Source of the DNA: CAYOSF01 sp964406605
GTDB lineage: Bacteria > Chloroflexota > Dehalococcoidia > DSTF01 > RBG-16-68-14
DNA length: 64,000 bases
Assembly: GCA_964406605.1 (NCBI GenBank)
Contig: CAYOSF010000009.1
Location: forward strand, 62,001 to 126,000
Direction of reading: 5' to 3'
In this document: piece after piece, positions 41,623 to 49,842 of the stretch
Position numbering within the stretch: the stretch's first letter is position 1
Layout of the letters: the number at the start of each line of letters is the position of its first letter
Made by a program: the position numbers and the translations under genes
Notes under the pieces: model-generated
The model's database searches: none
What the model was told of the DNA's origin: nothing
Seen by the model: only the letters and a program-made list of their open reading frames with translations

Positions 41623-43950
41623 ATGAGCGCACTGAGGCGGAACGGGCTGGCTGGAGCAGCGGCGGTGACGCTGTGCCTGCTGGCGCTGGCGATCGCGCTG
41701 CTGGTCGTCTGGAACGGCCACGGCCGGGCCGGCGCAACGGAGAGCGTCCCCATGGCCGGCACCCCGGGCAAGGCCACCAGCACTCCAACCGCGACCCCCA
41801 CCAAGACCAGCACACCTACCGTCACCTCTACGCCGACCGTGACCTCGACCCCGAACCTCAACCCGCAGATGTCGCTGGGGGCGGAGGACGCCGAGGAGGG
41901 CGTGACCGCGGTCAAGTGCGATTCCGCCCAGAACCCCACGAAGTGCACCGCCAAGTACTACCCGGTGACTCCAGAGAACGGCGAGTTCACGATCACCGTC
42001 AACGCCAGCGTAGCCCCGCAAGGCGGGTACGGCGCCTTTCAGTCGGAGGTCGATCTCCCCGAGGGCCTGGAGTACGACCAGAGGACCCTGTGTGAAAATG
42101 AGGTGGTTTGGGCCGACTTGGCGGTATCGACCTGCCATCGGTCTGGTTCCGGTGACAACCCCGTCAGGCACAAGGGGCAGACGTCGCCCACCCCGACTCC
42201 GTACGACAAGAGCAACTACACCGGTACGCTCGTTGAGCAGGACGTGCACTGCACGGCCGAGGGCGAGTTCGACGTGGACCTGCCGTCCCTGTCTGGCGTT
42301 AGTGGTAGCGCCTACGCGGATGTGAACGGCGCGTTGATCGACACCAAGGATGTGGGCGGCGCGGGCTTCGCCGACACGCTCACCATCAACTGCGAGCAGA
42401 TCGACATGTCTCTGAGCGCCACGGGCGATAGCGTCGTGTGCGACGACGCCGATCAGCCCGACAAGTGCTCGGCCTCGTACGTTCCGGACGGCGACTCGCC
42501 CGTCTTCCAGGTCACGGTGGACACGCTTGCTCCACCGTTCGAGTACGGCGGCTTTCGGGCGGAGGTCTTCTTCGACGGCCTGGACTACCAGCCGGGCACC
42601 TGCCTCGATGAGGTCACCTGGGGCGAGTCGCCCGGGAACCCGGACGGCGACGCCCTGCTCTGCTCGTCGAGCACCGTCGCTCAGGGCGACGGACGTCAGA
42701 TCTGGAGCCAGACGGAGATCTTTCCCCCGCTGGAGCCCAGCACCTACGCCGGCAGGCTGGTCGAGTTCGACGTGAGCTGCCCGGCGGAGGGCCAGTACAA
42801 GGTGGCCCTGACGAGGAGGTCCACCAACCGGCCCGACGCTACGAGGCTGATCGGTTTGGAGGGCCAGACCATCGATCTTAAGTTGGCCGGAATACAGCCG
42901 GTGGACCTGAACAATAACGGAAGCTACCTGGACACGGTCGACAACCAGGTCGAGGCCAACGTGCCTGTGGTGGACGCGCTCCTCATCAACTGCCTGCCGC
43001 CGCCGCCGCCGACGGCCACGGCCACGGGCACGGCGACGGCCACCGTGACGCCCTGCCCGACGCAGGGCTGTCCCACCGCCACGCCTACCCAAGGCGCGAC
43101 GGCCACCCCGACGAAGACGCCGACCATCACCAACACGCCGACCATCACCAACACGCCCACGAACACGTCCACGCCCACCTCCACGCCCACGCCGCAACTG
43201 CCGGATGTCGCGAGCGGGAACGTCGGCCCGGGAGGAAAGGTGACCACCGGCGGCGACGCCACGGCGAAGGACCCGGTGGAGACCAGCCTCAGCCTCTACT
43301 CCGGAGGCGACGCCAGCATCACCGAGGACGAGGTGAGCCAGCCTGACCCGCCGGGCTACTCGCTCTTCGGCCAGCAGGTGCAGATCTCCGCGACCTTGAC
43401 CCAGGCGCAGCACCCGCACACCATCATCTTCCTGCTGGACGAGTCGATCATCCCGGACGGTCACAACCAGAACAGCGTCCAGGTGTTCAGGAACGGCGTT
43501 CTGGTGCATAACTGCGGGCCCGTGAGCGACAAGGCGGCGCCTGACCCCTGCGTGTCGAAGAGGAACCTGCTCGTCGGCCCGGCCGCGGGCGACATCCAGC
43601 TCACCGTGCTCACCTCCAGCGCCAGTACCTGGAACTTCGGCGTGGCGCTCGGATCGCCGCCGGGAGTCCTCATGGGCGACGTAAACGGCGACGGCGTGGT
43701 CAACGCCATCGACGCCTGGTGGGTGCTGCTGTACGACGCGGGGCTGGTCGCGGTGCTGGCCGTCCCCGAAGCCGCCGACGTGAACCTGGACGGCGTCGTC
43801 AACCCGCTCGACGCCATCATGATCCTCCAGTACGATGCGGGGCTGCTGCCCTCGCTGCCGCCGCCCGGCGTGTCCGGAGCCGGCGAGCCCGGCGGCGTGC
43901 TGGGCCTCTGGCAGCGCATCATCGCCTGGTGGCCGCCCGCCGTGGACTGA
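41623..43950 (+). CDS. Multidomain dockerin protein, paralogue of the 38405 product
   Basis: The 775-residue protein (ATG 41623, AGGAAGGAG site) has a signal helix and goes straight to a Thr-Pro linker (about 49-76), so it lacks the IGIGA domain of its neighbour. It then repeats the same order: Cys-rich modules at about 80-258 and 260-455 (GAFQSEVDL, ENEVVW; GGFRAEVFF, CLDEVTW), a Thr-Pro linker (463-524), the FLLDESIIPDG/RNLLVGPAAGD domain (527-676) and a dockerin at 685-746 (DVNGDGVVNAIDA and DVNLDGVVNPLDA). It is a duplicated, shortened copy. It should be secreted and cohesin-bound. Function of the modules is unknown. Confidence 0.82.
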   Translation: MSALRRNGLAGAAAVTLCLLALAIALLVVWNGHGRAGATESVPMAGTPGKATSTPTATPTKTSTPTVTSTPTVTSTPNLNPQMSLGAEDAEEGVTAVKCDSAQNPTKCTAKYYPVTPENGEFTITVNASVAPQGGYGAFQSEVDLPEGLEYDQRTLCENEVVWADLAVSTCHRSGSGDNPVRHKGQTSPTPTPYDKSNYTGTLVEQDVHCTAEGEFDVDLPSLSGVSGSAYADVNGALIDTKDVGGAGFADTLTINCEQIDMSLSATGDSVVCDDADQPDKCSASYVPDGDSPVFQVTVDTLAPPFEYGGFRAEVFFDGLDYQPGTCLDEVTWGESPGNPDGDALLCSSSTVAQGDGRQIWSQTEIFPPLEPSTYAGRLVEFDVSCPAEGQYKVALTRRSTNRPDATRLIGLEGQTIDLKLAGIQPVDLNNNGSYLDTVDNQVEANVPVVDALLINCLPPPPPTATATGTATATVTPCPTQGCPTATPTQGATATPTKTPTITNTPTITNTPTNTSTPTSTPTPQLPDVASGNVGPGGKVTTGGDATAKDPVETSLSLYSGGDASITEDEVSQPDPPGYSLFGQQVQISATLTQAQHPHTIIFLLDESIIPDGHNQNSVQVFRNGVLVHNCGPVSDKAAPDPCVSKRNLLVGPAAGDIQLTVLTSSASTWNFGVALGSPPGVLMGDVNGDGVVNAIDAWWVLLYDAGLVAVLAVPEAADVNLDGVVNPLDAIMILQYDAGLLPSLPPPGVSGAGEPGGVLGLWQRIIAWWPPAVD

Positions 43951-43993
43951 CATCCGGCCCCTGCGCTGGCGGCCCGTAACCCGGCTCTTCCCT

Positions 43994-44022
43994 GTAGCCG
44001 CAGGCTGAAGGCCTGCGGCTAC
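43994..44022 (+). repeat. Perfect palindromic repeat unit
   Basis: GTAGCCGCAGGC pairs perfectly with GCCTGCGGCTAC around TGAAG. The twelve-pair stem resembles short interspersed palindromes found scattered in many high-GC genomes. Confidence 0.65.
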
Positions 44023-44125
44023 GACGTCTCTCGGCGGTTCACCCACGTACCTCGTAGCGGCATCTTCCCCTTCCGCAGGAAGGGTCCGCCTCAGGCGGAA
44101 GGTCGCCACGTGCCCGTCCCGGGCC

Positions 44126-44155
44126 CTCGTAGGGACAGACCTTCAGGTCCCTCCA
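44126..44155 (+). repeat. REP-like dyad repeat, copy 4 (divergent)
   Basis: CTCGTAGGGACAGACC and TTCAGGTCCCTCC share the GTAGGG...CTTCAGGTC framework of copies 1-3. Confidence 0.45.
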
Positions 44156-44225
44156 ACCCTGCTCCTTTGCCGCCGTGGCCCTCCCAAACGCCGTCAGAGC
44201 GGCTGAGAGCCGCCTGAGAGCGCCT

Positions 44226-44245
44226 GGAGGCGTCAAGACGCCTCC
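44226..44245. terminator. Hairpin downstream of the propeller lipoprotein gene
   Basis: GGAGGCGT and ACGCCTCC pair around CAAG. There is no strong T-tract, so the terminator call is weak. Confidence 0.35.
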
Positions 44246-44301
44246 TTGGGCCTCCCTCTCGCCGGCGGAAGCCAAATGACTACGGCCCGTCCGGGTCCTC
44301 G

Positions 44302-45360
44302 CTACCGGGGCGACCAGGCCGGCGCCGAGGGTATCAGGTCCCCCAGGTCCGGGCAGTCCCGGGCCTCCGGCTCCAGCCGCACCACGCAGATGAACGCCGT
44401 CTGCGGGTCGGCCTCCGCCAGGTAGGCCAGCCGGTCGCCGTCCGGCGACCACGCCGGCCACAGGTCGACCGTGATCGACTGGCTCAGCGCCCGGCGCCCG
44501 CCTCCCTCCGCGTCGGTCAGGTAGATGTCCAGGTTGGTGGCGTCCTCCGGCGCGGCCGCATCGCTGAAGGCGAGGCGCGCGCCGTCCGGCGACCAGGCCG
44601 TGCCGAAACCGGTCCCGAGCTCGGTCAGCTCGCCGCTCTCCACGTCGAGCACCAGGAGATCCGGCACGGCCGACGGGTCGCCGGCGGAAACGCTCCAGAA
44701 CGCGATGCGGTCGCCGTCGGGAGACCAGCGCGGACCGTCCTCCAGGCCCTCCCGCTGCAGGACCAGGCGCACGTTCTCCCCGGTCGCGTCTATCAGGTAG
44801 AGGTCCGTGAGGCCGGCGGCGTCCGGGCCCACGAACGCGATATCGTCTCCGGAGGTCGACCACTCCGCCGTGGTGGCGAGCACGTCGGGCATCTCGATCA
44901 GCCCGCCCGCCTCGACGTCGTATATGCGCAGCAGCCCCTTGCCTCCTCCCTCCACGAAGGCGAGCCGCCTCCCATCGGGCGACCACGTGGCAGCGGGACC
45001 GGACCCGTAGGCCTGGAGTTGCTCGCTCACCGTCGAGGCGCTGCCCGTCCCGAAATCGTAGATGCGGAGCGCGGCGGCTCCTTCCACGGCCTCGGAGCCC
45101 ACCACGTAGGCGATACGGTCGCCGTCGGGCGACCAGCGGGGGGAGGAGACGGTGCCCGTCTCGGACGTGAGTTTGCGCAGCTCGCTGCCGTCCGGCCGCA
45201 CCAGATAGAGGCCGTATCTCTCGGCGCCGGCGGCCTCCCGAGCGCCGAACGCGATGGCATCGGGCACGCCGGCGGGCGCGGGACCATCGCCTCCGTCGCA
45301 CGCCGCCGCCGCGACCGGCACGAGCAACCACAGGGCCAGGAGCAGGTGGTATGCCTTCAT
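44302..45360 (-). CDS. TolB-like beta-propeller (PD40) lipoprotein
   Basis: The 352-residue protein starts at ATG 45360 behind GGAAGGAGG. A lipoprotein signal (MKAYHLLLALWLLVPVAAAACDG) has its Cys at about residue 21. The rest is made of six to seven propeller blades, each marked by WSPDG followed by (D/R)RIA(Y/F) or RLAF: near residues 75, 125, 170 (WSTSG), 210, 260 and 305, ending SAPAWSPR. Such PD40 proteins act in protein-protein interaction on the cell surface or in signal sensing; no enzyme activity can be inferred. It is the only minus-strand gene between the dockerin genes and the sortases. A longer frame to 45423 is not supported. Confidence 0.85.
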   Translation of the reverse strand: MKAYHLLLALWLLVPVAAAACDGGDGPAPAGVPDAIAFGAREAAGAERYGLYLVRPDGSELRKLTSETGTVSSPRWSPDGDRIAYVVGSEAVEGAAALRIYDFGTGSASTVSEQLQAYGSGPAATWSPDGRRLAFVEGGGKGLLRIYDVEAGGLIEMPDVLATTAEWSTSGDDIAFVGPDAAGLTDLYLIDATGENVRLVLQREGLEDGPRWSPDGDRIAFWSVSAGDPSAVPDLLVLDVESGELTELGTGFGTAWSPDGARLAFSDAAAPEDATNLDIYLTDAEGGGRRALSQSITVDLWPAWSPDGDRLAYLAEADPQTAFICVVRLEPEARDCPDLGDLIPSAPAWSPR

Positions 45361-45423
45361 GGGAGCGAGCCTCCTTCCTGGCGCGGAACCCTCCGCGTTA
45401 CCCACGACGTTAGCGCAGCGCAC

Positions 45424-45596
45424 GAGCCCGTGCCAGGCAAGGGGAATGCTGCTTGATTAGCCGGAACGGCCCCTGTTATGATCGGGAGGAGGGTGGGCGC
45501 GAGCCCGCCTGTCTCATATCTGCGGCGTCGCCGGCCACCACGATCGTGAACGCATCATGCCCGGCCGGCAAAGCGTTATCCAGGTAGAGGGATGGC
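45424..45596. other. Divergent gap before the sortases
   Basis: It separates the lipoprotein gene from the sortase pair and must hold both promoters, but no clear -35/-10 pair is seen. Confidence 0.35.
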
Positions 45597-46334
45597 TTGA
45601 CCGTGGACACAGCTCACAGCAACTCGCGGGGCAGCGACCGGTGGAACCGGCTCTCACTGATGGTGATGGTGGCGGGGGTGTCAGCCCTTGCGGCTGCGGG
45701 CGTCCTCCTCGTCCTGGCCATCACGGGCACCGTTGGTGGTGGCAACAGCGGGCCGGGGACGATTACCGGCGTGCTCGGCGACCTGAGCGACGTCCTCACC
45801 CCGGAGCCTTCACCCACGGCGCCGCTGCCCACACCCGTTGATTCCCCCGTCGGACGACTCGTTATCCCGAAGTTCGGTGTGGATGCTCCGGTCGTCGTGC
45901 GCGGCATCGACGCCAACGGCGTCATGGAGGCGCCCTCCGGTCCGACGGACGTGGCCTGGTATGACATACGCGCGGACGACAGCGACCGGCCGGGCTACGG
46001 CAGCAACGCCGTCTTCTCCGCCCACGTGGACTACATCAACTACGGCCCGGCCGTCTTCTGGAACCTAAAGGACCTGGAGATAGGGGACCTCATCGAGGTC
46101 TCGCTGCAGGACGGGACGGTCTACCGCTACGGGGTGGTGGCGAAGGACCAGATCGACGCGGCATCGGCCAACGTCGGGGATATCGTCGGCCGCACCCCCA
46201 GGGAAGTGGTCACCTTGATCACGTGCGGCGGGACGTTTGATGGCTACGAGTACAACCAGCGGGTCGTCGTACGGGCGGAACGCATCTACGATGAGGCGCC
46301 GGCCCCGGTCGCGGGCGCGGCCGCCCCGCCGTAG
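45597..46334 (+). CDS. Sortase family transpeptidase 1
   Basis: The 245-residue protein has an N-terminal membrane helix (about 19-42), a short Pro/Thr spacer and a sortase domain (about 85-232). Catalytic residues are in place: His143 in FSAHVDY, Cys210 in TLITCGG, and Arg222 in NQRVVVRA. The ITCGG context and GPAVFWNLKDLE resemble class F/D-like sortases of high-GC bacteria rather than SrtA. Sortases cut LPxTG-type signals and transfer the protein to the cell envelope or a neighbouring subunit. Three exported proteins in this locus carry LPETG, LPVTG or LPPTG. The start is TTG 45597 behind AGAGGG, and its paralogue uses the same start pattern. Confidence 0.88.
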   Translation: MTVDTAHSNSRGSDRWNRLSLMVMVAGVSALAAAGVLLVLAITGTVGGGNSGPGTITGVLGDLSDVLTPEPSPTAPLPTPVDSPVGRLVIPKFGVDAPVVVRGIDANGVMEAPSGPTDVAWYDIRADDSDRPGYGSNAVFSAHVDYINYGPAVFWNLKDLEIGDLIEVSLQDGTVYRYGVVAKDQIDAASANVGDIVGRTPREVVTLITCGGTFDGYEYNQRVVVRAERIYDEAPAPVAGAAAPP

Positions 46335-46481
46335 GAAACGCTATCACGGGCTCTGCCCGGAGCAGACCCTGGCCAACTGCTTGGCCGCGGTCGATGAGAT
46401 ATCTAGGTGACTGATGAGGCTGCTCCCAGAGCGGCGGCAGGGTGCGGCGAGACGGCCGCCAGCGGGCCAGCGAGGAACGAA

Positions 46482-47222
46482 TTGACAACAGAAACGGCTG
46501 ACGAAAGCTCTCGGCGCCGGGACCGGTGGAGCCGGTTCTCGCTCGCTGTGATGGGAGCCGGTGTGGCGTCCCTGACGGCGGCGGCGGTCCTCCTGATCCT
46601 GATCCTGACCGGCAGGGTGGATGACGGCGGATACAGCGGGCCCGGCACGACAACGGCCTTTGGCCCCAGCGTGTTCACGCAGCTGCCCACGGCGACTCCG
46701 CCGCCTCCGGAACCCACGCCCACGCCCCCGAGTGACGCCCCCGTCACTCGGCTCGCCATCCCCCGGTTCGAGGTGGACGCCCCGGTCGTCGTTCGCGGCG
46801 TGGACGCGGCGGGTGAGATGCAGACGCCGGATGGGCCCACGGACGTGGCCTGGTATGACTTCAGCGCCCATCCTGGATTTGGCAGCAACGCCGTCTTCTC
46901 CGCCCACGTGGACTACATCAACTACGGCCCGGCGGTCTTCTGGCACCTGAAGGACCTGGAACCGGCCGACCTAATCGAGGTCCGGCTGGAGGACGGTACG
47001 GTGTACCGGTACGGCGTCGTGTCGAAGGAACAGATCGACGCGGCGACGGCCGATATCGGCAAGATCGTCGGAAGGACGCCGAAGGAGGTGATCACGCTGA
47101 TCACCTGCGGCGGCGAGTGGGATGCTCCGAACCATCAGTATCTCCAGCGGGTAGTCGTGCGGGCGGAGCCCATCGTGGACACCGCCGCCACTCCCGGGCC
47201 CGGGGCGGCGTTCGCGCCCTAG
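46482..47222 (+). CDS. Sortase family transpeptidase 2 (tandem paralogue)
   Basis: The 246-residue protein is a close paralogue of sortase 1 with the same layout: membrane helix (about 19-44), Pro-rich spacer (to about 85) and sortase domain with His142, Cys209 in TLITCGG and Arg223. TTG 46482 is chosen because its first residues (MTTETADESS, then DRWSRFSL) align with the start of sortase 1 (MTVDTAHSNS, DRWNRLSL); a GTG at 46407 would add 25 unaligned residues. The pair differ around the region after the catalytic Cys, so one may handle anchoring and the other polymerisation or a different signal. This division is inference. Confidence 0.87.
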   Translation: MTTETADESSRRRDRWSRFSLAVMGAGVASLTAAAVLLILILTGRVDDGGYSGPGTTTAFGPSVFTQLPTATPPPPEPTPTPPSDAPVTRLAIPRFEVDAPVVVRGVDAAGEMQTPDGPTDVAWYDFSAHPGFGSNAVFSAHVDYINYGPAVFWHLKDLEPADLIEVRLEDGTVYRYGVVSKEQIDAATADIGKIVGRTPKEVITLITCGGEWDAPNHQYLQRVVVRAEPIVDTAATPGPGAAFAP

Positions 47223-47308
47223 ACAAGCTTACTCAACCACCACAGCTTCAGTCCGGCGAGCCAGGCGATGATCCTCGTCTGTCCTTTCGCGGGCGCGCGT
47301 CGCCCACG

Positions 47309-47899
47309 TCAGGTACTCGCGTGTCGCAGCCATTCTCTCCATCGTTCCATCAGGTTGCTGAGGATCTGCTCCACGAGTTCGTTGGACCAGAACTGATCCG
47401 AGTCATTGCCCCATGATCGTGCTTCTTTGATGAGTTCGACGTCCTCTTCTATCAGTTGACGTAACGCTCGGTTGATGACGTCGTCCAGAGGGCGACGCGC
47501 CACCGCCGCTTCCAGCGCGTCGAGCACGTCGAGCTTTTGTCTGAGCGGCCTGATCTCTAGAGCGACTTCCACAGGGATCTCCCCCTGATCCCAATCGCTG
47601 GGGAGCGGCTGTCGGACGGCGCACCTTATCGCTGCCTCCGTCCCAGGATGGTCGGCCGTGCAGCGGTCGATCAGCAGCGCCAGCTCGCGATCGACGTGCG
47701 CGCGACGTTCGGCCAGAAACTGTCGTTCGAGAGCGAGGAGATCGGGTTCCGAGCTCTCACGCGGCGGGCGCCCTGGCGGAGCGGGCACGAGGTGTCCGAA
47801 CCGCTTGAGAAAGCCTGTATCCTCCTCGTGGCTTGGGGCGCCTGCTGGGGCGCCTGCTGGGGCGCCTGCTGGGGCGGCGAATCGCCGGTCTCGAATCAC
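47309..47899 (-). CDS. Hypothetical helical protein with an AGAP repeat
   Basis: The 196-residue protein starts at GTG 47899 behind GAAGGAGGG. Residues about 10-22 are an Ala-Gly-Ala-Pro repeat coded by a perfect 12-base tandem repeat. From residue 50 on the protein is predicted mostly helical and charged, with ALERQFLAERRAHVDRELALLIDRC, LDVLDALEAAVARRPLDDVINRALRQLIEEDVELI and a C-terminal WSNELVEQILSNLMERWREW. There is no membrane segment and one clear Cys pair is lacking. I do not recognise a family. It converges with the sortase genes and lies downstream of treT on the same strand. Confidence 0.6.
   Translation of the reverse strand: MIRDRRFAAPAGAPAGAPAGAPSHEEDTGFLKRFGHLVPAPPGRPPRESSEPDLLALERQFLAERRAHVDRELALLIDRCTADHPGTEAAIRCAVRQPLPSDWDQGEIPVEVALEIRPLRQKLDVLDALEAAVARRPLDDVINRALRQLIEEDVELIKEARSWGNDSDQFWSNELVEQILSNLMERWREWLRHAST
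47835..47870. repeat. Perfect 12-base tandem repeat, three copies
   Basis: GGGGCGCCTGCT is repeated three times without change, plus a partial fourth unit. It keeps the reading frame of the minus-strand gene, adding one Ala-Gly-Ala-Pro per unit, so copy-number change would alter length without frameshift. Confidence 0.85.
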
Positions 47900-47980
47900 G
47901 ATGACCCTCCTTCGGGGATCGTCTGGGGCGGCCGGCCGCGGACAGAGCATGCGTGGGAGCCGGCGCCCCAGTAGGCGGTC

Positions 47981-49234
47981 CTAGGGCAAAGACGCAAGAA
48001 GCCTGAGCTCGTCCGCAAGCACCCTGGTGATCAGGAAATTGTGCTTCACGTGAGCCCGGCCCGCTACTGCCAGCTCGTCGGCTTCTCTCGGGTTGCGCAG
48101 CAGCCGCAAAGTCTTCTCGACGCAGTCACTGGTGCTGTCGACAAGGTAGCCGCCGATGCCGCCCGGCATCTGCAGCGGTATGCCGCCCGCGCGCCCCGCG
48201 ACGACCGGCGTGCCCTTCCAGAGTGCCTCCGACACCGCCAGACCGAACCCCTCACGGATCGACTTCTGCAGGACGACCTGAGAGGAGGACTGGAACGCGT
48301 TCACCTGGACGTTGCCAACGCCGGCGCAGTTTGTGAGCACGTGCATGTCCGGGTCACCCCTGGTCTCCGCCACGATCTCGCGGTAGACTTCCCAGCCCCC
48401 CGGGTCGTCCACGGGCATCTGGCCCAGAAGGGCGAGCTGCGTGCCGGGGACCTCCGCGCGAACCTGGCGATAGACGTCGATCACGCCCGACGGGTCCTTC
48501 CAGGCATCGAAACGGGAGACGTGGGTAATGAGCAGCTTGTCCAGGCGCACTCCCGTCCACTCGAGAATTTGCCGGCACAAGTCGACGCGCAGCTTGACGT
48601 TCTTTGGGCTCAGCGGGTCAATGCCGGGAGGCGTGAACACGATCCGCCGGTCGCGGAGCTGCTCGGGAACGAACGTTTCCATCGGGAACACCAGGCGGTC
48701 ATAGTCGTCGATGAAGGGTTTGAGGAAAGCCAGAACCTCCTGGTTGCATTCGGACGCGTCCACGTGGCAGCGCCAGACCCAGGAGGCCTTGTCACGCTCT
48801 CGTAGGGAGCTGAGACCGACCGCGGGCGGATCGTGGACGATCACGTAGTCATAGGATTCCTCAAGAGCCCGCTCCGTCATCTCCCCGCAGTTGGTGAAGG
48901 CGGCCTTGGCCTCCGCCGTCAGATCGAATTCTGCGCCCTGGAAAGCGTTGTGGATACCCTGCGCGACGGAGAAGAAACCGGAGCCTCCTGGTATCGTCAG
49001 CCATTCGGCCTCCACGTCGAGGGCGCGGTAGAGGGGCACCAAGGATCGGAGGAGCGTGGCGACGCCGTTGCCGATGGCTGTCGCGTTGATCTGGGCCACT
49101 CGCGCCCCGCGCAGGGGCGCCGCCAACTCGCTCAGCTCAACCAGCGTCTTCCGGCCAACGATGGGCTCGTAGCGCTCCAGCGATACCTGCCCAAGGTCCA
49201 TGCGTTGCAGCATCTGCCTGTCCGATGCGCTCAT
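47981..49234 (-). CDS. treT: Trehalose synthase, glycosyltransferring (GT4, TreT-like)
   Basis: The 417-residue protein is a GT-B glycosyltransferase of the TreT type, which makes trehalose from an NDP-glucose and glucose. An early Gly-rich region (INATAIGNGVATLLRSLVPL near residue 48) and VEAEWLTIPG are typical. DYVIVHDPP near residue 130 and WRCHVDASECN near residue 155 follow. The C-terminal donor domain has THVSRFDAWKDP near residue 250, LALLGQMP, and the EGFGLAVSEALWKGTPVVAG motif near residue 350 with the conserved Glu pair. ATG 49234 follows AGGGAAGGAG. Trehalose would serve as compatible solute or carbon store in the cytoplasm. A 49-residue membrane protein gene sits 108 bases upstream. 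Confidence 0.88.
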   Translation of the reverse strand: MSASDRQMLQRMDLGQVSLERYEPIVGRKTLVELSELAAPLRGARVAQINATAIGNGVATLLRSLVPLYRALDVEAEWLTIPGGSGFFSVAQGIHNAFQGAEFDLTAEAKAAFTNCGEMTERALEESYDYVIVHDPPAVGLSSLRERDKASWVWRCHVDASECNQEVLAFLKPFIDDYDRLVFPMETFVPEQLRDRRIVFTPPGIDPLSPKNVKLRVDLCRQILEWTGVRLDKLLITHVSRFDAWKDPSGVIDVYRQVRAEVPGTQLALLGQMPVDDPGGWEVYREIVAETRGDPDMHVLTNCAGVGNVQVNAFQSSSQVVLQKSIREGFGLAVSEALWKGTPVVAGRAGGIPLQMPGGIGGYLVDSTSDCVEKTLRLLRNPREADELAVAGRAHVKHNFLITRVLADELRLLASLP

Positions 49235-49342
49235 GACTCCTTCCCTCCCTTCTTCAATCTGCCGGGTGGCGCACCGCGGGCCCCAACCGTGGGTCCGGTT
49301 CACGCCGCCTGGCCGTTACCGCCCCTGGGCCGCTTCTGCTAC

Positions 49343-49492
49343 CTAGCCTCGACCCGTCAGATGGAGGAAGGCCAGCACGAATTGGGCGAACACCCACACG
49401 ACGAGATAGGCCGCCGTCACACAGATGATGGACCAGGCGATCCCGCCGAAGAGTGTCCACCAATCCACTCCGGGAAGCCCTGTCGGTACCAT
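49343..49492 (-). CDS. Small membrane protein (49 residues)
   Basis: ATG 49492 follows an excellent GGAGGGAGG site seven bases upstream. The product begins MVPTGLPGVDWWTLFGG, then has one long hydrophobic segment (about residues 17-43, IAWSIICVTAAYLVVWVFAQFVLAF split by no charges) and ends LHLTGRG. It could be a small single-span or hairpin membrane protein. It is co-directional with treT 108 bases downstream. I do not recognise a family; the call rests on the ribosome site and composition. Confidence 0.6.
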   Translation of the reverse strand: MVPTGLPGVDWWTLFGGIAWSIICVTAAYLVVWVFAQFVLAFLHLTGRG

Positions 49493-49842
49493 CGTTCTTC
49501 CTCCCTCCGCGCAGGCGGTGTCCAGAAGTGGCGTGTCTGGGCCATCCGTCTGCGCGCATCTCATGTTCATATGGTAGAGATCTGATATGCACCGCACGTC
49601 GATTTGACCTTTGGCGGCGTCAAGGTCGCGTGAAGGCCTGCTATCGATGCAGAAAAGGGCGGGTAGGCTGTGCCACGGCGCCGCCGCCCAGCGTCAAGGT
49701 GAGGGTGCGCGAAGAAGCGGCCGCGAAGGAGGCGGATGCGCGAAGGGCCGGGCCGCCGCGAGGCCCGGACGTATCAGCCCGGAGTCAATGAGCGTAGCGC
49801 CTCTGCGCCCCAGACACGGATGAAGCCCTGGCGTTCGAAAGC
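49493..49842. other. Gap between the small membrane protein gene and hypE
   Basis: The 350 bases hold no supported gene; frames here are Arg/Gly-rich shadows. A seven-pair GC hairpin near 49743-49770 (GGGCCGGGCC side) could end the hydrogenase operon, but it has no T-tract. Confidence 0.4.

Larger units (their letters stand above)
43951..44301. other. Convergent gap with several hairpins and repeats
   Basis: The 351 bases between convergent genes contain the palindromic repeat at 43994-44022, a further REP-like unit at 44126-44155 and the hairpin at 44226-44245. No gene is supported. Any of the hairpins may end transcription. Confidence 0.5.

Noticed and set aside
19257..43950. Calling the locus a cellulosome.
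   Set aside because: Cohesins and dockerins are present, but no glycoside hydrolase, polysaccharide lyase, esterase or carbohydrate-binding domain is recognisable in any protein here.
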